Source: Hyphomicrobiales bacterium (GTDB taxonomy: Bacteria > Pseudomonadota > Alphaproteobacteria > Rhizobiales > Rhizobiaceae). From it: a stretch of DNA of 64,000 bases. Below, piece after piece: positions 18,380-28,218 of the stretch. The position numbers were made by a program, and so were the translations under genes. The stretch is taken from the NCBI GenBank assembly GCA_900469955.1, contig UBYX01000024.1:1-64000 (forward strand), in the 5' to 3' direction. Under the pieces are notes generated by a model. It was not told the DNA's origin, searched no databases, and saw nothing but the letters and a program-made list of their open reading frames with translations. Every line of letters starts with the position of its first letter. The stretch's first letter is position 1.

Positions 18380-18814
18380 TCACATTTGTGACGTGCTCAT
18401 TCTCACGAACTTCGCTTCCTGCAGGCTTCTTGCCAGGAACGCGGTATTGTCGTCCGGGTCGTCAGAGGGCTCCTGGAAGGAAATGTGATCGATTTCCAGG
18501 CCGGCCTTTTGATCGGCGATCGTCAGTCGTGCATAGACAGAAACGCCGCGCGGTTTGATTTCCAGGTCGAGAACGACCTCGGGTTGACCGCTCCATTCCA
18601 GCTTATAATCGCCCCCGGCACCGAAACTCACCGTACCCGGATGAAAATACAGCTCGGCTGCGGACGAGACGAGATCGGCGAGGCTGCTGTAGCACTCCAG
18701 TCGCAAAAGCGAGATAAGATCACCAGCGTCGAGTAAGCGCAGCTCGGTTGCCACCGGGCTGATTGCTTGAGCGACGATTTCTTCCCGTTCTGTGGAATAG
18801 GTGCATTTTTTCAT
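18380..18814 (-). CDS. Conserved flagellar-locus protein of unknown function
   Basis: 144 residues, acidic, without a signal peptide or membrane helix. I do not recognise a domain. It begins five bases after the flhB stop on the same strand, so it is probably translated with flhB at the end of the motA-fliM-fliN-fliG-flhB group. The central part looks like a beta-rich domain (PEVVLDLEIKPRGVSVYARL), while the N-terminus is helical. A role in export or motility is suggested only by the neighbourhood. Confidence 0.7.
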   Translation of the reverse strand: MKKCTYSTEREEIVAQAISPVATELRLLDAGDLISLLRLECYSSLADLVSSAAELYFHPGTVSFGAGGDYKLEWSGQPEVVLDLEIKPRGVSVYARLTIADQKAGLEIDHISFQEPSDDPDDNTAFLARSLQEAKFVRMSTSQM

Positions 18815-18819
18815 AGCGC

Positions 18820-19899
18820 TCAGCGTGTCCGTTTCTTGAGCGACCGGGAGGCGTAGATCCGGTGCACGAGTTCTGCCACCGCCTTGTAGAAGGCAGGTGG
18901 GATGACACTATCCACTGAGACTTGCGCAAACATGGAGCGAGCCAAAGGCGGATCCTCGAAAACGGGAATGCCATTCGACTCCGCGATCTCGCGAATCTTG
19001 AGCGCGACAAGATCCTGGCCCTTGGCGACGACCACCGGCGCATCGTTCTCTTCCCGCACATAGCGCAGGGCGACGGCGTAGTGCGTCGGGTTTGCGATCA
19101 CCAATGTGGCGCGCGGCACGTTGTTGATCATGCGCCGGCGGGCGCGATCACGCGCAACGGACCTCTGGCGCGACTTGACGATCGGGTCACCCTGGGCCTG
19201 CTTGTATTCGTCCTTGACCTCCTGCTTGGTCATCTTGAGCTGCTGATACCAGTGGTAGCGCGTCCAGATCACATCGACCGCCGCCAGCACACCGGTGGAG
19301 AGCAAGACGACGATCACCATCTTGCTGACGATCGCGCTCAGTTTGACGAAGATCACCTGCGGGTCGGAGAACATCGCATTCAGGGAAGCGAAGAATTCTC
19401 CGCGCAGCGTGAAGTACATGATGATCGACACGATCAGAATCTTGAAGATCGATTTGCCGAACTCGACAAATCCTGGAGCGCTGTAGATGCGGGTGAAGCC
19501 CTTCACCGGCGAAATGCGCGACATCTGCGGCCGCACCCTCTCCAGCACCAAGGACGGCATATTCTGCGCGAAGGCGGAGGCCAGTCCGAAAACGATGAAG
19601 AGCAGCATGGCCGGCACCAGAAAGGCTGCGACGGCCCAACCGAGATGGGCGCTGAGCGAGACGACGTCGGGAGAACTTTCGAGCCGCCATTGATCCGGCT
19701 GCTCGAAAAGGTCCTTCAGCGTTTCGCCGATCTTCGCAACGCTCGAGGGGAGAAAAAAGACGAGATAGACATAAAAGGCGAGGATCGACGCAAACAGCGG
19801 CACCTCGCGCGAGACTGGCAAGTTGCCTTTCTCGGCCGCCTCGGTCATTCGCTTGGCGGTCGGGTTTTCTGTTTTGCTGTCTTTATCTTCGTCCGACAC
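18820..19899 (-). CDS. flhB: Flagellar type III export switch protein FlhB
   Basis: 359 residues: a cytoplasmic N-terminus starting with many charged residues, four membrane helices, and a C-terminal cytoplasmic domain with the autocleavage motif Asn270-Pro271-Thr272-His273 ([10 protein letters not shown]). Cleavage there switches export from rod/hook to filament substrates. It lies 200 bases downstream of fliG on the same strand, beyond a possible terminator, so it may have its own promoter. No flagellar box was found in that gap. Confidence 0.96.
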   Translation of the reverse strand: MSDEDKDSKTENPTAKRMTEAAEKGNLPVSREVPLFASILAFYVYLVFFLPSSVAKIGETLKDLFEQPDQWRLESSPDVVSLSAHLGWAVAAFLVPAMLLFIVFGLASAFAQNMPSLVLERVRPQMSRISPVKGFTRIYSAPGFVEFGKSIFKILIVSIIMYFTLRGEFFASLNAMFSDPQVIFVKLSAIVSKMVIVVLLSTGVLAAVDVIWTRYHWYQQLKMTKQEVKDEYKQAQGDPIVKSRQRSVARDRARRRMINNVPRATLVIANPTHYAVALRYVREENDAPVVVAKGQDLVALKIREIAESNGIPVFEDPPLARSMFAQVSVDSVIPPAFYKAVAELVHRIYASRSLKKRTR

Positions 19900-20039
19900 G
19901 GCTCAGGACCAATCGATCAGGTTGCGAGGACGGGGCTCAAACGAATCGGCCGCCATCGCCAATGATCTTAATCGATCGCCAGCTAGCCGCGAATCGAGTC
20001 AACAAAAAGACTGTGGGCGACCGGGGCGGCCTGCATGCC

Positions 20040-20073
20040 CACAAACGAAAACGGAGTGGTCGCCCACTCCGTT
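20040..20073 (-). terminator. Probable terminator downstream of fliG
   Basis: Ten-base perfect stem AACGGAGTGG / CCACTCCGTT with a TCGC-type loop (20050-20073). On the minus strand it is followed by TTCGTTTGT, a moderately T-rich tail. It would end or attenuate the motA-fliM-fliN-fliG transcript before flhB. Confidence 0.6.
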
Positions 20074-20099
20074 CTCTTCCTCGTGCTTTGTCGGTAATG

Positions 20100-21152
20100 T
20101 CAGGCCGCTTCCGCAGGCTTCTCCTCGTCCTTTTTCTCTTCCTTGAGAAGGATCTGTCCGGAATTGGCGAGCCGGATGGCTTCCTGCGCCACGGCGCGGC
20201 GGGCGATCGCCACTTCCCGGGGGTTGAGGCTCGCCGGCTGGACCTGAAGGTCGCTTTCGATCATGCGGCGCTGGCGCGGACTGATGGCCGAAAGCACGCA
20301 TTCCTTGATCTCGTTGCTTGCCCCGCGCAATGCCATCGTCAGAATGTCCGCTGCGACGTCGTTCAGCAGCAGGACACGGCTGCGCTGCGGCATGTACAGC
20401 AGGTCTTCGAAGAGGAAGATCTTCGGGCGGACCTTGTTGACGGATTCCTTGCTGATCGTTTCGAGCGAGCTGAGCAGCGTGTCGACCTGGCTCTTGTCGA
20501 GTTCGTTCATGAGCTCGGCAACCTTGTTGGAGCCGTTGGAATTGCGCTCTGCATCGACGGCGGCAATCAGTTCGACCACGCGGTTCTCGATGATCTGCGC
20601 CGCCTTCGGGCTGACTTCCTTCATATTGACCGCACGGTTCATGATATCGGCGCGGCGGCTGTCGGGAAGTTGCAGCAGTACTTTCGCACCGAAGCTCGAC
20701 GGCATTTGGGAAAGAATGTAGGCGACCGTCTGCGGATGTTCGCGCGACAGGAACTTGCCGACGAATGCCGGGTCGGCATCCTGCAGCCGATCCCAGATAT
20801 TGGCTTCGTAACCTTGGAACGCAGCACGGCGCCCAAGCAGCCCGTCTACTTCTTCCGGGGTCAGGCCTGCTTCGAGAATGCCTTCGATTGCCGCGGCATT
20901 GTCCATGAGGCCGGTGCCCTCGGTGAACAGGTCCTCGAATTCGTTGACGAGCTGAAGGAGTTCATCCGGCGGAATCGTCCGCAATGTCTGCGCCGATGCG
21001 ATGATGTTCTGCAGCTCGCTCTGAGTAAAATACTTGAGAAGTTTGCCGGCGATGCCCTTGCCCATGGCAAGGAGAACCGCCGCAGCCTTTTCGGCCTGGG
21101 ACAACGGTTTTGTAGAGAGCGCGCTACCGCCGAAATCCTCAAAGTCCATCAT
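20100..21152 (-). CDS. fliG: Flagellar motor switch protein FliG
   Basis: 350 residues with the three FliG domains: an N-terminal domain that binds FliF, a middle domain and a C-terminal charged domain that meets the stator. Start chosen at the ATG at 21152 (MMDFEDFGG), which has GAGGGA nearby; a TTG at 21173 extends the frame but is less likely. It lies 28 bases after fliN. With FliM and FliN it forms the C-ring that generates torque. Confidence 0.95.
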   Translation of the reverse strand: MMDFEDFGGSALSTKPLSQAEKAAAVLLAMGKGIAGKLLKYFTQSELQNIIASAQTLRTIPPDELLQLVNEFEDLFTEGTGLMDNAAAIEGILEAGLTPEEVDGLLGRRAAFQGYEANIWDRLQDADPAFVGKFLSREHPQTVAYILSQMPSSFGAKVLLQLPDSRRADIMNRAVNMKEVSPKAAQIIENRVVELIAAVDAERNSNGSNKVAELMNELDKSQVDTLLSSLETISKESVNKVRPKIFLFEDLLYMPQRSRVLLLNDVAADILTMALRGASNEIKECVLSAISPRQRRMIESDLQVQPASLNPREVAIARRAVAQEAIRLANSGQILLKEEKKDEEKPAEAA

Positions 21153-21180
21153 GGTCTTCCCTCTCTGTCCCAAACAGGGA

Positions 21181-21774
21181 TCAGGTTCTTCTCGTGCTCA
21201 GTACTTCCGTCAGTTTGACACCGAAGCGCGTGTCGTCATTTTCAAGGACGGTGATCTCGCCCTTGCCGATGCGGCGGCCGTTGACCATGATTTCCACCGG
21301 TTCGCCGATCCTCTTGTCGAGCGCGATCGTGGCACCCTCTTCAAGGCTCATCAGGCCGGAAACCTGCATACGGCTCGTGCCCAAGACGATCTCGACGTCG
21401 ATCGGGATATCCATGATCAGGTCGAGATTTGCATTCAGGGCGCTGCCCGGCTCCTGATAGCTCGTAGCGGCGGAAGGGCTGCCGAAATCGCTGCCACCGA
21501 AGTTGCCGCCGCCGAAGCTGTTGTCGCTGCCGAAACTTGCACCGCCGCCGAAGCTGTCGGTCTGTGCTTCGAAGCCACCGCCAAACGCCGGAGTGTCGGC
21601 GGAAAAATCGCTGGTCGCGGACGCGCCAAAATCGGCGTCGAAGCCCGGTACATCGCCGTCGGCGTCAGCCTTCAAGACGCCGCGCAGATCGTCGATAGCC
21701 TGATCCAGCTCGACTCCATTGTCGAGAGGCATCAGTGCGTCGTCTTCGGTGAGAGGTGTCTTCTTCGTAGCCAT
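21181..21774 (-). CDS. fliN: Flagellar motor switch protein FliN with a Phe-Gly-rich N-terminal extension
   Basis: 197 residues. The C-terminal 85 or so are a standard SpoA/FliN domain ([20 protein letters not shown], then [17 protein letters not shown]). The first 110 are unusual: an acidic start, then a low-complexity stretch with repeated FGGG, SFG, NFGG and DFG units. That segment is probably disordered and could act as a flexible linker or self-interaction region. E. coli FliN is much shorter. Spacing of 66 bases from fliM and 28 to fliG fits one operon. Confidence 0.93.
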   Translation of the reverse strand: MATKKTPLTEDDALMPLDNGVELDQAIDDLRGVLKADADGDVPGFDADFGASATSDFSADTPAFGGGFEAQTDSFGGGASFGSDNSFGGGNFGGSDFGSPSAATSYQEPGSALNANLDLIMDIPIDVEIVLGTSRMQVSGLMSLEEGATIALDKRIGEPVEIMVNGRRIGKGEITVLENDDTRFGVKLTEVLSTRRT

Positions 21775-21840
21775 GCGGTCATTATTCCTGTTGAAACTTG
21801 CGTCAGCCTGCCCTGCCGAAGTGTACAGGCCGATGCGGGT

Positions 21841-22797
21841 CTAACCTATCAGATGCCTGAGTATCTCGTCGTCCGTGCTGATGTTATCCTTTACGCGGAC
21901 TGTATAACGTTCGCCGGATCTCCCGAATTCGCACGAGTACATGTCCTTGCCATTGGCGCTGACCTGAACCCGGACGTCGCGCTTGTCCTGGAAGGCGATC
22001 ACGTCGCCGGCCGCCAGCCGGGAAATCGTGCCGAGAGTGAGTTTCTGCAGGCGAATGCGGGCTTCCAGCGTTACGTTTGAACGGCGCACCTGGTCATTCA
22101 TGCGATCGGTCCATTCCGGTTTGGCCTTGGGAGCCTGGTTTCTCGCCTTGGGCGCAGTCACCTTGGTCTTGAGGAAGGCGCGCTGCGGAATGATGAGAGC
22201 GAATTCCGAGGTGGTCGCACCGAGTTCGAACTCCATCCGGATCGCGACGCCGAATTCCGGCCGCGCAACCTCTTCCGGCTTCGGCCGGTCCTCGGCGTTG
22301 TGGGGACGTTCGAGGCTCGCCTCGAAACCGCCAGGCGCGTTGACGCCGGAGCGGAGTACGTTGGCAATCCGCTCGAAGACCATCACGGCGAGATCCAGTT
22401 CGATCTCGGACAGCGGACGATCGATCGGCTGCGCGATCGTTTCGGGTGCAGCTCCCAGCATCAGCTCCATGAGAGCGATGATGAAGCTGTTGCCGCAGGC
22501 GAGCACGAAATTCGGGGACCAGTTGCGAAGGCCGCCATCGGTAAGGGCGAACCCGTCACCGAGGTCGGCGACCAGGTCGTTCATCAGGCCGGATGTGCAA
22601 CTGACGTAGGAAACGCCGATGCGGATGCCGGTCTCGCTGTGAAAGACGTCCGGCAGGAACTCCATGTAGAGTTGGGCAAATTCGCTGCTGATCTTCTCGA
22701 CGGTTCTCTTGTCACCAAGCCCGCCGGTCAATTTCGCGAGAAGCGCCAGGTCCATTCCCGGCGCGACTGTTGGGATCGTTTGATTGGTCGTCATCAT
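21841..22797 (-). CDS. fliM: Flagellar motor switch protein FliM
   Basis: 318 residues: an N-terminal segment, a CheC-like middle domain and a C-terminal SpoA domain. The N-terminus does not show the enteric CheY-binding peptide (EIDALL); the closest stretch is [10 protein letters not shown] at about 14-23. The ATG overlaps the motA stop (ATGA), so the two are translationally coupled. It is the CheY2-P receiver in the switch. Confidence 0.93.
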   Translation of the reverse strand: MMTTNQTIPTVAPGMDLALLAKLTGGLGDKRTVEKISSEFAQLYMEFLPDVFHSETGIRIGVSYVSCTSGLMNDLVADLGDGFALTDGGLRNWSPNFVLACGNSFIIALMELMLGAAPETIAQPIDRPLSEIELDLAVMVFERIANVLRSGVNAPGGFEASLERPHNAEDRPKPEEVARPEFGVAIRMEFELGATTSEFALIIPQRAFLKTKVTAPKARNQAPKAKPEWTDRMNDQVRRSNVTLEARIRLQKLTLGTISRLAAGDVIAFQDKRDVRVQVSANGKDMYSCEFGRSGERYTVRVKDNISTDDEILRHLIG

Positions 22798-23663
22798 GCC
22801 GCCTTTTCACCACCAGGATTCATCATTTCCTGCTCGACCGAATCGATCGAGGGGCGTTCTTTGTTGGAGATTGTCTTGCGTCCGTATTCCAGAGCGACCT
22901 GCGGCACGGAACCGTTCATGTAGGCAAGCAGGGTCTGCTTGACGATGATATAGAGGCGCTGCTGCTTGCTACGCACGATCTTGATCTGCGAGCAGATGGG
23001 GTTGCAGACGCAGTATGACAGGAAGATGCCGAGCATGGTGCCGACGAGCGCTGCACCGATCAGGCCGCCGAGGACCTCGGGAGACTCGTTGATCTTGCTC
23101 ATCGCCTTGATGACCCCGAGAACGGCCGCGATGATACCGATGGCCGGGAAGGAATCCCCGACCGCGGTGATCGCGTGATACGGCTTCATCTTGTCCTGGA
23201 ACATCGTGTCGAGTTCTTCGTCCATCAGCGCCTCGATCTCGTGTGAGCGGGCGTTGCCGATGATGATCAGACGGACATAGTCGCAGATGAAAGCCGTCAG
23301 TTCCTTGTTCTTCAGCACCGTCGGCGCAGTCTGGAAGATCGAGGATTCGTCGGGATTGTCGATATGCGCTTCGATTTCGTTGCGTGACTTGGTCCGCAGG
23401 TCGCGCATCAGCGAATAGAGCACGCCGAGGACGTCGAGATAGTTGCGTTCCTTCGGCACCGCATTCTTGAAAGCTTCGCCGAGCGCCTTGCCCGAATCCT
23501 TCACGACCTTCATCGGATTGCCCATGATGAAGGCGCCGACACCGGCACCGCCGATGATCATGAGTTCGAAGGGCTGAACGAGAACGTCGACGTGGCCGCC
23601 CATGGCCATGAAGCCACCGAGGATACAGCCAACCGAAATGATAAAGCCGATAATAATATTCAT
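22794..23663 (-). CDS. motA: Flagellar stator protein MotA
   Basis: 289 residues with four membrane helices and a large cytoplasmic loop. The conserved proline-containing segment [16 protein letters not shown] is present. MotA and MotB form the proton channel of the stator. The frame stays open far upstream (to 24416), but this overlaps a divergent gene; the ATG at 23663 gives the family start [13 protein letters not shown]. It heads a minus-strand unit with fliM, fliN and fliG. motB lies separately at 50270. Confidence 0.96.
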   Translation of the reverse strand: MNIIIGFIISVGCILGGFMAMGGHVDVLVQPFELMIIGGAGVGAFIMGNPMKVVKDSGKALGEAFKNAVPKERNYLDVLGVLYSLMRDLRTKSRNEIEAHIDNPDESSIFQTAPTVLKNKELTAFICDYVRLIIIGNARSHEIEALMDEELDTMFQDKMKPYHAITAVGDSFPAIGIIAAVLGVIKAMSKINESPEVLGGLIGAALVGTMLGIFLSYCVCNPICSQIKIVRSKQQRLYIIVKQTLLAYMNGSVPQVALEYGRKTISNKERPSIDSVEQEMMNPGGEKAA

Positions 23664-23700
23664 CGTGAACCTGTGCCGATCGTTATCGTTCGGTTTCGGG

Positions 23701-23723
23701 ATACGGTCTCTGGCTTGCGTGAG
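23701..23723 (-). promoter_or_regulatory. Flagellar-type promoter box upstream of motA
   Basis: On the minus strand: CTCACGCAAG, ten bases, then TAT, ending 37 bases before the motA ATG. A second, divergent box for the plus-strand gene lies only 41 bases away (23765-23787), so both promoters share a 177-base region. Confidence 0.55.
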
Positions 23724-23764
23724 GCTGGCTCTCAGCGCTTCGATCAAAGGAGAACCGGGACAGC

Positions 23765-23787
23765 TTCGCGCAAGTCTTTGCGCATAG
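23765..23787 (+). promoter_or_regulatory. Flagellar-type promoter box upstream of the DUF1217-flgF-fliI unit
   Basis: TTCGCGCAAG, ten bases, then TAG, ending 53 bases before the GTG start at 23841. The ten-base left part is identical to the flhA copy. Confidence 0.6.
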
Positions 23788-23840
23788 TTCTCGCCAGGAT
23801 CGGACCGGATTGCCCGCTCCACAGACCTTGGTGAGCCATC

Positions 23841-24617
23841 GTGATCACGACCTATACCAGCTATGCCATGATCAGCCGCGACCTGCCGAAATCGCTGGCG
23901 CGGGTCGCAGAGAAGCCGGATGTTGCGCGCGAGACGGAATATTACCTTTCCAAGATCGGCAGCATCAAAACCATCGACGATTTCATGGCCGATACGCGCG
24001 TCTATGACTACGCGCTGAAAGCCCATGGTCTGGAGGATATGGCCTATGCCAAGGCCTTCATCCGCAAGGTCCTGACCGAAGGTACCGACGCGGATACCGA
24101 CTTTGCCAAGAAGCTCTCCGATACCCGTTACGCTTCGCTGGTGGAATCCCTGAATTTCGCGGCCTTCGGGACGTCGGCCACTTCCTTTGAAAAGGCCCAG
24201 AAGGGCGTCGTCGATAAGTTTCAGCGCCAGACCCTCGAAGAAGAGGCGGGCGAGGAAAACATGGGCGTGCGCCTCGCGCTCTATTTCGAGCGCATGGCGC
24301 CGACCATCAAATCCGGCATGGAAATTCTCGCAGACGACGCGCTCGCCGAGGTGATGCGGACCACGTTGCAGCTGCCGGAGGAGATCATTGGCGCTGACAT
24401 CGAGCGACAGGCTCAATATTTCGAGGAAGCCGTCGATATCGAGGATTTCCAGGATCCGGCAAAAGTCGGCAAGTTTCTCGAGCGGTTTACCGCCATGTGG
24501 GAGCTGGAGAATTCCTCCGAAAGCTACGATCCCGCCAGTCTGTTCACCTCTTCATCGACCGGCATTTCGACCGATCTTCTGATCTCGATCAACAATTTGA
24601 AACTCGGAGGCAAATGA
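23841..24617 (+). CDS. DUF1217-type flagellar protein
   Basis: 258 residues, soluble and largely helical, beginning with a GTG ([19 protein letters not shown]); GGTGAG precedes it. The pattern resembles the DUF1217 family, found in alphaproteobacterial flagellar clusters and of unknown mechanism. It is the first gene of a unit with flgF, whose ATG starts two bases after this stop, so a role in rod or hook assembly or motility is likely. No signal peptide was seen. The family name comes from recognition, not a search. Confidence 0.7.
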   Translation: MITTYTSYAMISRDLPKSLARVAEKPDVARETEYYLSKIGSIKTIDDFMADTRVYDYALKAHGLEDMAYAKAFIRKVLTEGTDADTDFAKKLSDTRYASLVESLNFAAFGTSATSFEKAQKGVVDKFQRQTLEEEAGEENMGVRLALYFERMAPTIKSGMEILADDALAEVMRTTLQLPEEIIGADIERQAQYFEEAVDIEDFQDPAKVGKFLERFTAMWELENSSESYDPASLFTSSSTGISTDLLISINNLKLGGK

Positions 24618-24618
24618 T

Positions 24619-25356
24619 ATGCAGTCCGGACTTTACGTCGGCATTTCTTCTCAAATCGCGCTCGAGCGCCGCTTGAACACGATCGCCGACAATATGGCCA
24701 ACATGAATACGGTTGGATTTCGGTCGACGGAGGTCAAGTTCGATGAAGTTCTGAGCAAGACCCAGAACGACCTCAATGCGAAGGTTGCCTTCGTTACGCA
24801 GGGTAACGACTATCTGTCGACCCGCACCGGCGAACTGCAGCGCACCGGCAATCCTCTGGACTTCGCGATCAAGGGCGATGCCTGGTTTGCGATCGACACC
24901 CCGGCCGGTCAGGTGCTGACCCGTGACGGCCGCTTTACGATGGATGAAGCCGGCCAGCTTCGGTCCATTCGGGGCTATCCTATTCTCGACGCCGGCGGCG
25001 CGCCTATCCAGCTCAACCGTGACGGCGGACCGCCGACGGTCGGGGCTGACGGCATCATCATGCAGAACAACCAGCCGGTCGCCACTCTCGGTCTTTTCAC
25101 CGCCGATATCTCCAAGGGCTTCGTCCGCCACGACAATGAGGGCGTGATCCCGACCGACAATCCGCAGCCGGTTCTCGAAGGCATGCAGAACTCCGTGGTG
25201 CAGGGTTATGTCGAACAGTCCAACGTCAACGGCATCAGTGAGATGACCCAGCTCATCCAGGTCAATCGGGCCTTCGAAAGCATTTCGGCGCTGATGCGCG
25301 ACAGCGAGAACTCGATGAGCTCCGCCATCAAGACGCTCGGCGGGTCCAACAGCTAA
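24619..25356 (+). CDS. flgF: Flagellar proximal rod protein FlgF
   Basis: 245 residues of the flagellar rod/hook family, with the N-terminal ANNMANMNTVGFR-type motif (here DNMANMNTVGFRSTE) and a C-terminal helix that packs against the N-terminus. It is shorter than FlgG and differs in sequence, and its position before fliI matches rhizobial flgF. CGGAGG lies nine bases before the ATG. Confidence 0.93.
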   Translation: MQSGLYVGISSQIALERRLNTIADNMANMNTVGFRSTEVKFDEVLSKTQNDLNAKVAFVTQGNDYLSTRTGELQRTGNPLDFAIKGDAWFAIDTPAGQVLTRDGRFTMDEAGQLRSIRGYPILDAGGAPIQLNRDGGPPTVGADGIIMQNNQPVATLGLFTADISKGFVRHDNEGVIPTDNPQPVLEGMQNSVVQGYVEQSNVNGISEMTQLIQVNRAFESISALMRDSENSMSSAIKTLGGSNS

Positions 25357-25376
25357 AATAGGAAAGACAGCCCACC

Positions 25377-26774
25377 ATGATGGAAGCGGCTATCCTCGAT
25401 GCAGTCAATGGCGGCAAGCTTGCACAGCTCGCAGGGCTTGTAGGACGTTATGCCGATCCTGCCTTTTCCGTGGCTCACGGTGGTCATGTGAGGACCATCG
25501 CCGCGGGACATTACACCGTTGCCGGTCTTTCGAAGCATGTACGGCTCGGCGAATTCGTCGCTCACCGCAGCGCTACCGGCATTCACCTGGGCGAGGTGGT
25601 TCGCGTCGAGCCCGACATCGTCTACGTCAGCCCTATCGAGCCGGGTGAACCGATCGGCATCGGCGACACCGTCATCCGCAAGGGAGCTTTTCGCGTTGCG
25701 CCGGACGATAGCTGGTGTGGCCGGACGATCAGCTCGCTGTGTGAGCCGATCGACGGCAAGGGGCCGATCAACAAGGGCCACAATCCCCGTTCGATCGCCA
25801 ACACCGCACCGCCTTCGATGACGCGTAGCCGTGTCGAGACCGGTTTCAAGACTGGCGTCAGGGCTATCGACATCTTTTCGCCGCTCTGCCTGGGCCAGCG
25901 CCTCGGCATCTTCGCCGGTTCCGGTGTCGGTAAATCGACCTTGCTGTCGATGCTCGCTCGCGCCGATGCCTTCGACAAGGTGGTGATCGCACTGGTCGGT
26001 GAACGTGGCCGCGAAGTGCGCGAATTCATCGAGGACACGCTCGGCGACAACATGTCGAAATCGATAGCCGTCGTCGCGACCAGCGATGAAAGCCCTATGC
26101 TCCGGAAGATGGCACCATTGGTTGCCATCACCATTGCCGAACATTTTCGGGATCAGGGCGACAACGTTCTTTTCATCGCCGACAGCGTGACCCGTTTCGC
26201 GCATGCCATTCGTGAGGTCGCCGTCGCATCCGGCGAACCGCCGATCGCCCGTGGCTATCCGGCTTCCGTTTTCACGGAATTGCCGCGCCTTCTGGAGCGT
26301 GCCGGTCCGGGCGTCGAGGGAACGGGCACGATCACCGCGATCATCTCGATCCTCGTCGACGGCGATAACCATAACGACCCGATTGCCGACTCGACCCGCG
26401 GTATTCTGGACGGGCATATCGTGCTCGAGCGGTCGCTCGCGGAGGAAGGGCGTTACCCGCCGATCAACCCGCTTGCTTCGATCTCGCGTCTTGCCCGAAA
26501 GGCGTGGACGGATGATCAGGAGAAGCTGGTCGCACGCCTGAAATCGCTGGTGCATCGCTACGAGGAAACGCGCGACCTGCGCCTCATCGGCGGTTATCGC
26601 GCCGGCAGCGATCCGGATCTCGACATGGCGATCAAGCAGGTGCCGGTCATCTATGAGGTCTTGAAACAGACGCCGGGAGAAAAGCCGGCTCTCGACGCCT
26701 ATGCGGATCTGGCGAATGCCCTGCGGGCGGCTGCGGGGCAGGGTAATCCGCCGACCGCCATAGCAAGAAGGTGA
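25377..26774 (+). CDS. fliI: Flagellar export ATPase FliI
   Basis: 465 residues of the F1-beta-like family. The Walker A motif GSGVGKST is at 181-188, and the ATPase signature with ADSVTRFAHAIREV and the Walker B region are intact. It powers export of flagellar subunits. No recognisable fliJ is next to it; a FliH-like protein is encoded at 49632. Two ATGs in a row (25377, 25380) follow AGGAAAGA. Confidence 0.96.
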   Translation: MMEAAILDAVNGGKLAQLAGLVGRYADPAFSVAHGGHVRTIAAGHYTVAGLSKHVRLGEFVAHRSATGIHLGEVVRVEPDIVYVSPIEPGEPIGIGDTVIRKGAFRVAPDDSWCGRTISSLCEPIDGKGPINKGHNPRSIANTAPPSMTRSRVETGFKTGVRAIDIFSPLCLGQRLGIFAGSGVGKSTLLSMLARADAFDKVVIALVGERGREVREFIEDTLGDNMSKSIAVVATSDESPMLRKMAPLVAITIAEHFRDQGDNVLFIADSVTRFAHAIREVAVASGEPPIARGYPASVFTELPRLLERAGPGVEGTGTITAIISILVDGDNHNDPIADSTRGILDGHIVLERSLAEEGRYPPINPLASISRLARKAWTDDQEKLVARLKSLVHRYEETRDLRLIGGYRAGSDPDLDMAIKQVPVIYEVLKQTPGEKPALDAYADLANALRAAAGQGNPPTAIARR

Positions 26775-26781
26775 TTGTGCG

Positions 26782-27354
26782 ATGAGCGACTTACATTACC
26801 AAGACGAGGTTCTGCCTCCGCAGAAAGCGGCAAGGCGCTCTTCTCGGCTGGGCGACAAGGTCCTGATCGCCGTTGGCGTGGCCCTTGCAGCGGCGTCGGC
26901 GTCTTTCCCCTGGTATGTCTTCTTCAACGAAGAGAAGTTCGGCATCCGCACCACCGAGCTCGGCCGCACCAGGGACCTGCCACCCGGCGTCGGACGACCG
27001 GTCGTCAATGTCTCGCCACTCGCGATGACCGACAGTTCCAAGGAGGACTGGCCGACCCCGACCGAACCCATGGACGCCCTGACGACGGCCACCACCTCAT
27101 CGGTAGGCGAAACGCGTGACAGGGGCGCATTCCGGGAGGAGCAGCCGTTTCCGGGCAAGAGCGGCTTCAAGCTGCTGCATGTCGCCAATGGCCGTGCTCT
27201 GATCGAGGACGGTGCAGGCATGTACATGGTCCGCGTCGGTTCGATCCTGCCGGACAACAGCAAACTTGCGACGCTTGAGCAGCGCGACGGCAAGTGGGTG
27301 ATCATCACGTCCAACGGACAAGTCTATCAGGACGCAGAAACGTCGCGACCGTAA
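26782..27354 (+). CDS. Flagellar-locus membrane protein of unknown function
   Basis: 190 residues: a short cytoplasmic start, one membrane helix (about 24-48, DKVLIAVGVALAAASASFPW), a Pro/Thr-rich linker and a small C-terminal domain (about 125-185) that could be beta-rich (GRALIEDGAGMYMVRVGSIL). I do not recognise the family by name. It lies between fliI and flgB, as an unnamed gene does in related rhizobia. A FliJ role is unlikely given the membrane anchor. Confidence 0.7.
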   Translation: MSDLHYQDEVLPPQKAARRSSRLGDKVLIAVGVALAAASASFPWYVFFNEEKFGIRTTELGRTRDLPPGVGRPVVNVSPLAMTDSSKEDWPTPTEPMDALTTATTSSVGETRDRGAFREEQPFPGKSGFKLLHVANGRALIEDGAGMYMVRVGSILPDNSKLATLEQRDGKWVIITSNGQVYQDAETSRP

Positions 27355-27356
27355 GT

Positions 27357-27379
27357 CCGACGCAAGGTTACCGGCCTAG
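27357..27379 (+). promoter_or_regulatory. Flagellar-type promoter box upstream of flgB
   Basis: CCGACGCAAG, ten bases, then TAG, ending 28 bases before the flgB ATG. It starts just after the stop of the preceding gene, so flgB-fliL may form a separate transcript. Two positions in the left part deviate from the consensus. Confidence 0.5.
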
Positions 27380-27407
27380 GCTCCAGGCAAATAATGGAGA
27401 GAAGCCT

Positions 27408-27794
27408 ATGCAACCGATTCAGCTCTTTGAAGTGGCATCACGTCAGGCCGAGTGGCTTTCCGTGCGCCAAGAGGTGGTTGCCGGCAACATCGCGAACGCC
27501 AATACGCCGAAATACAAGGCAAAGGACGTCTCGCCCTTCGATGCCGTCCTGGAACAGACATATGTTCCGATGGCTCGCACGCATTCCGCCCACTTCGCTG
27601 CAAACAGCATCAGCGACGAGGTCGAAATCAAGGAATCGGAACTGAACGAAGAAATCGGCGTCCAGGAATCCGGCAATACCGTTTCGCTGTCCGAAGAACT
27701 GTCGAAGACGGGCGAAATCAAGCGTCAATACGAATTGAGCACAGGTCTCGTGAAGTCGTTTCACAGCATGATGCTGATGACAGTAAAGAGGTAA
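27408..27794 (+). CDS. flgB: Flagellar proximal rod protein FlgB
   Basis: 128 residues, normal for FlgB, with the rod-family motif [15 protein letters not shown]. The frame is open farther upstream, but the ATG at 27408 (MQPIQLFEV) has GGAGA at the right distance and gives the normal length. flgC starts four bases after its stop. Confidence 0.94.
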   Translation: MQPIQLFEVASRQAEWLSVRQEVVAGNIANANTPKYKAKDVSPFDAVLEQTYVPMARTHSAHFAANSISDEVEIKESELNEEIGVQESGNTVSLSEELSKTGEIKRQYELSTGLVKSFHSMMLMTVKR

Positions 27795-27798
27795 GCAA

Positions 27799-28218
27799 AT
27801 GGATCCGCTTTCAGCCTCGCTGAAGATCGCTGGATCGGGAATGGAAGCACAGGCAACCCGCCTGCGCATCGTTTCCGAAAACATCGCCAATGCCCGTTCG
27901 ACCGGAGACACGCCCGGTGCGGACCCGTATCGCCGCAAGACGATCACCTTCGGCGCCGAGCTCGACAAGGCAAGTGGTGTGGACGTGGTCGAGGTCGAGA
28001 AGCTCGGCGTCGACAACTCGAAATTCGCTCTGGAATACGACCCGGGCAATCCGGCCGCAGACGAGAAGGGCATGGTCAAGCTGCCCAACGTCAACATGCT
28101 GATCGAGATGGCGGACATGCGGGAAGCCAATCGCTCCTACGAAGCCAATATCCAGACCATCAAACAGACGCGCGAACTGATCGCTGCGACGATTGACCTT
28201 CTGAAGGCCGGACAATGA
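27799..28218 (+). CDS. flgC: Flagellar proximal rod protein FlgC
   Basis: 139 residues with the rod-family N-terminal motif [11 protein letters not shown] and the C-terminal pattern [19 protein letters not shown]. Its last codon overlaps the fliE ATG (ATGA). Forms the proximal rod with FlgB, FlgF and FliE. Confidence 0.95.
   Translation: MDPLSASLKIAGSGMEAQATRLRIVSENIANARSTGDTPGADPYRRKTITFGAELDKASGVDVVEVEKLGVDNSKFALEYDPGNPAADEKGMVKLPNVNMLIEMADMREANRSYEANIQTIKQTRELIAATIDLLKAGQ

Noticed and set aside
22794..24416. MotA read as a 540-residue protein with a long N-terminal extension
   Set aside because: The extension runs through the divergent promoter region and over the DUF1217 gene; the ATG at 23663 gives a normal MotA.
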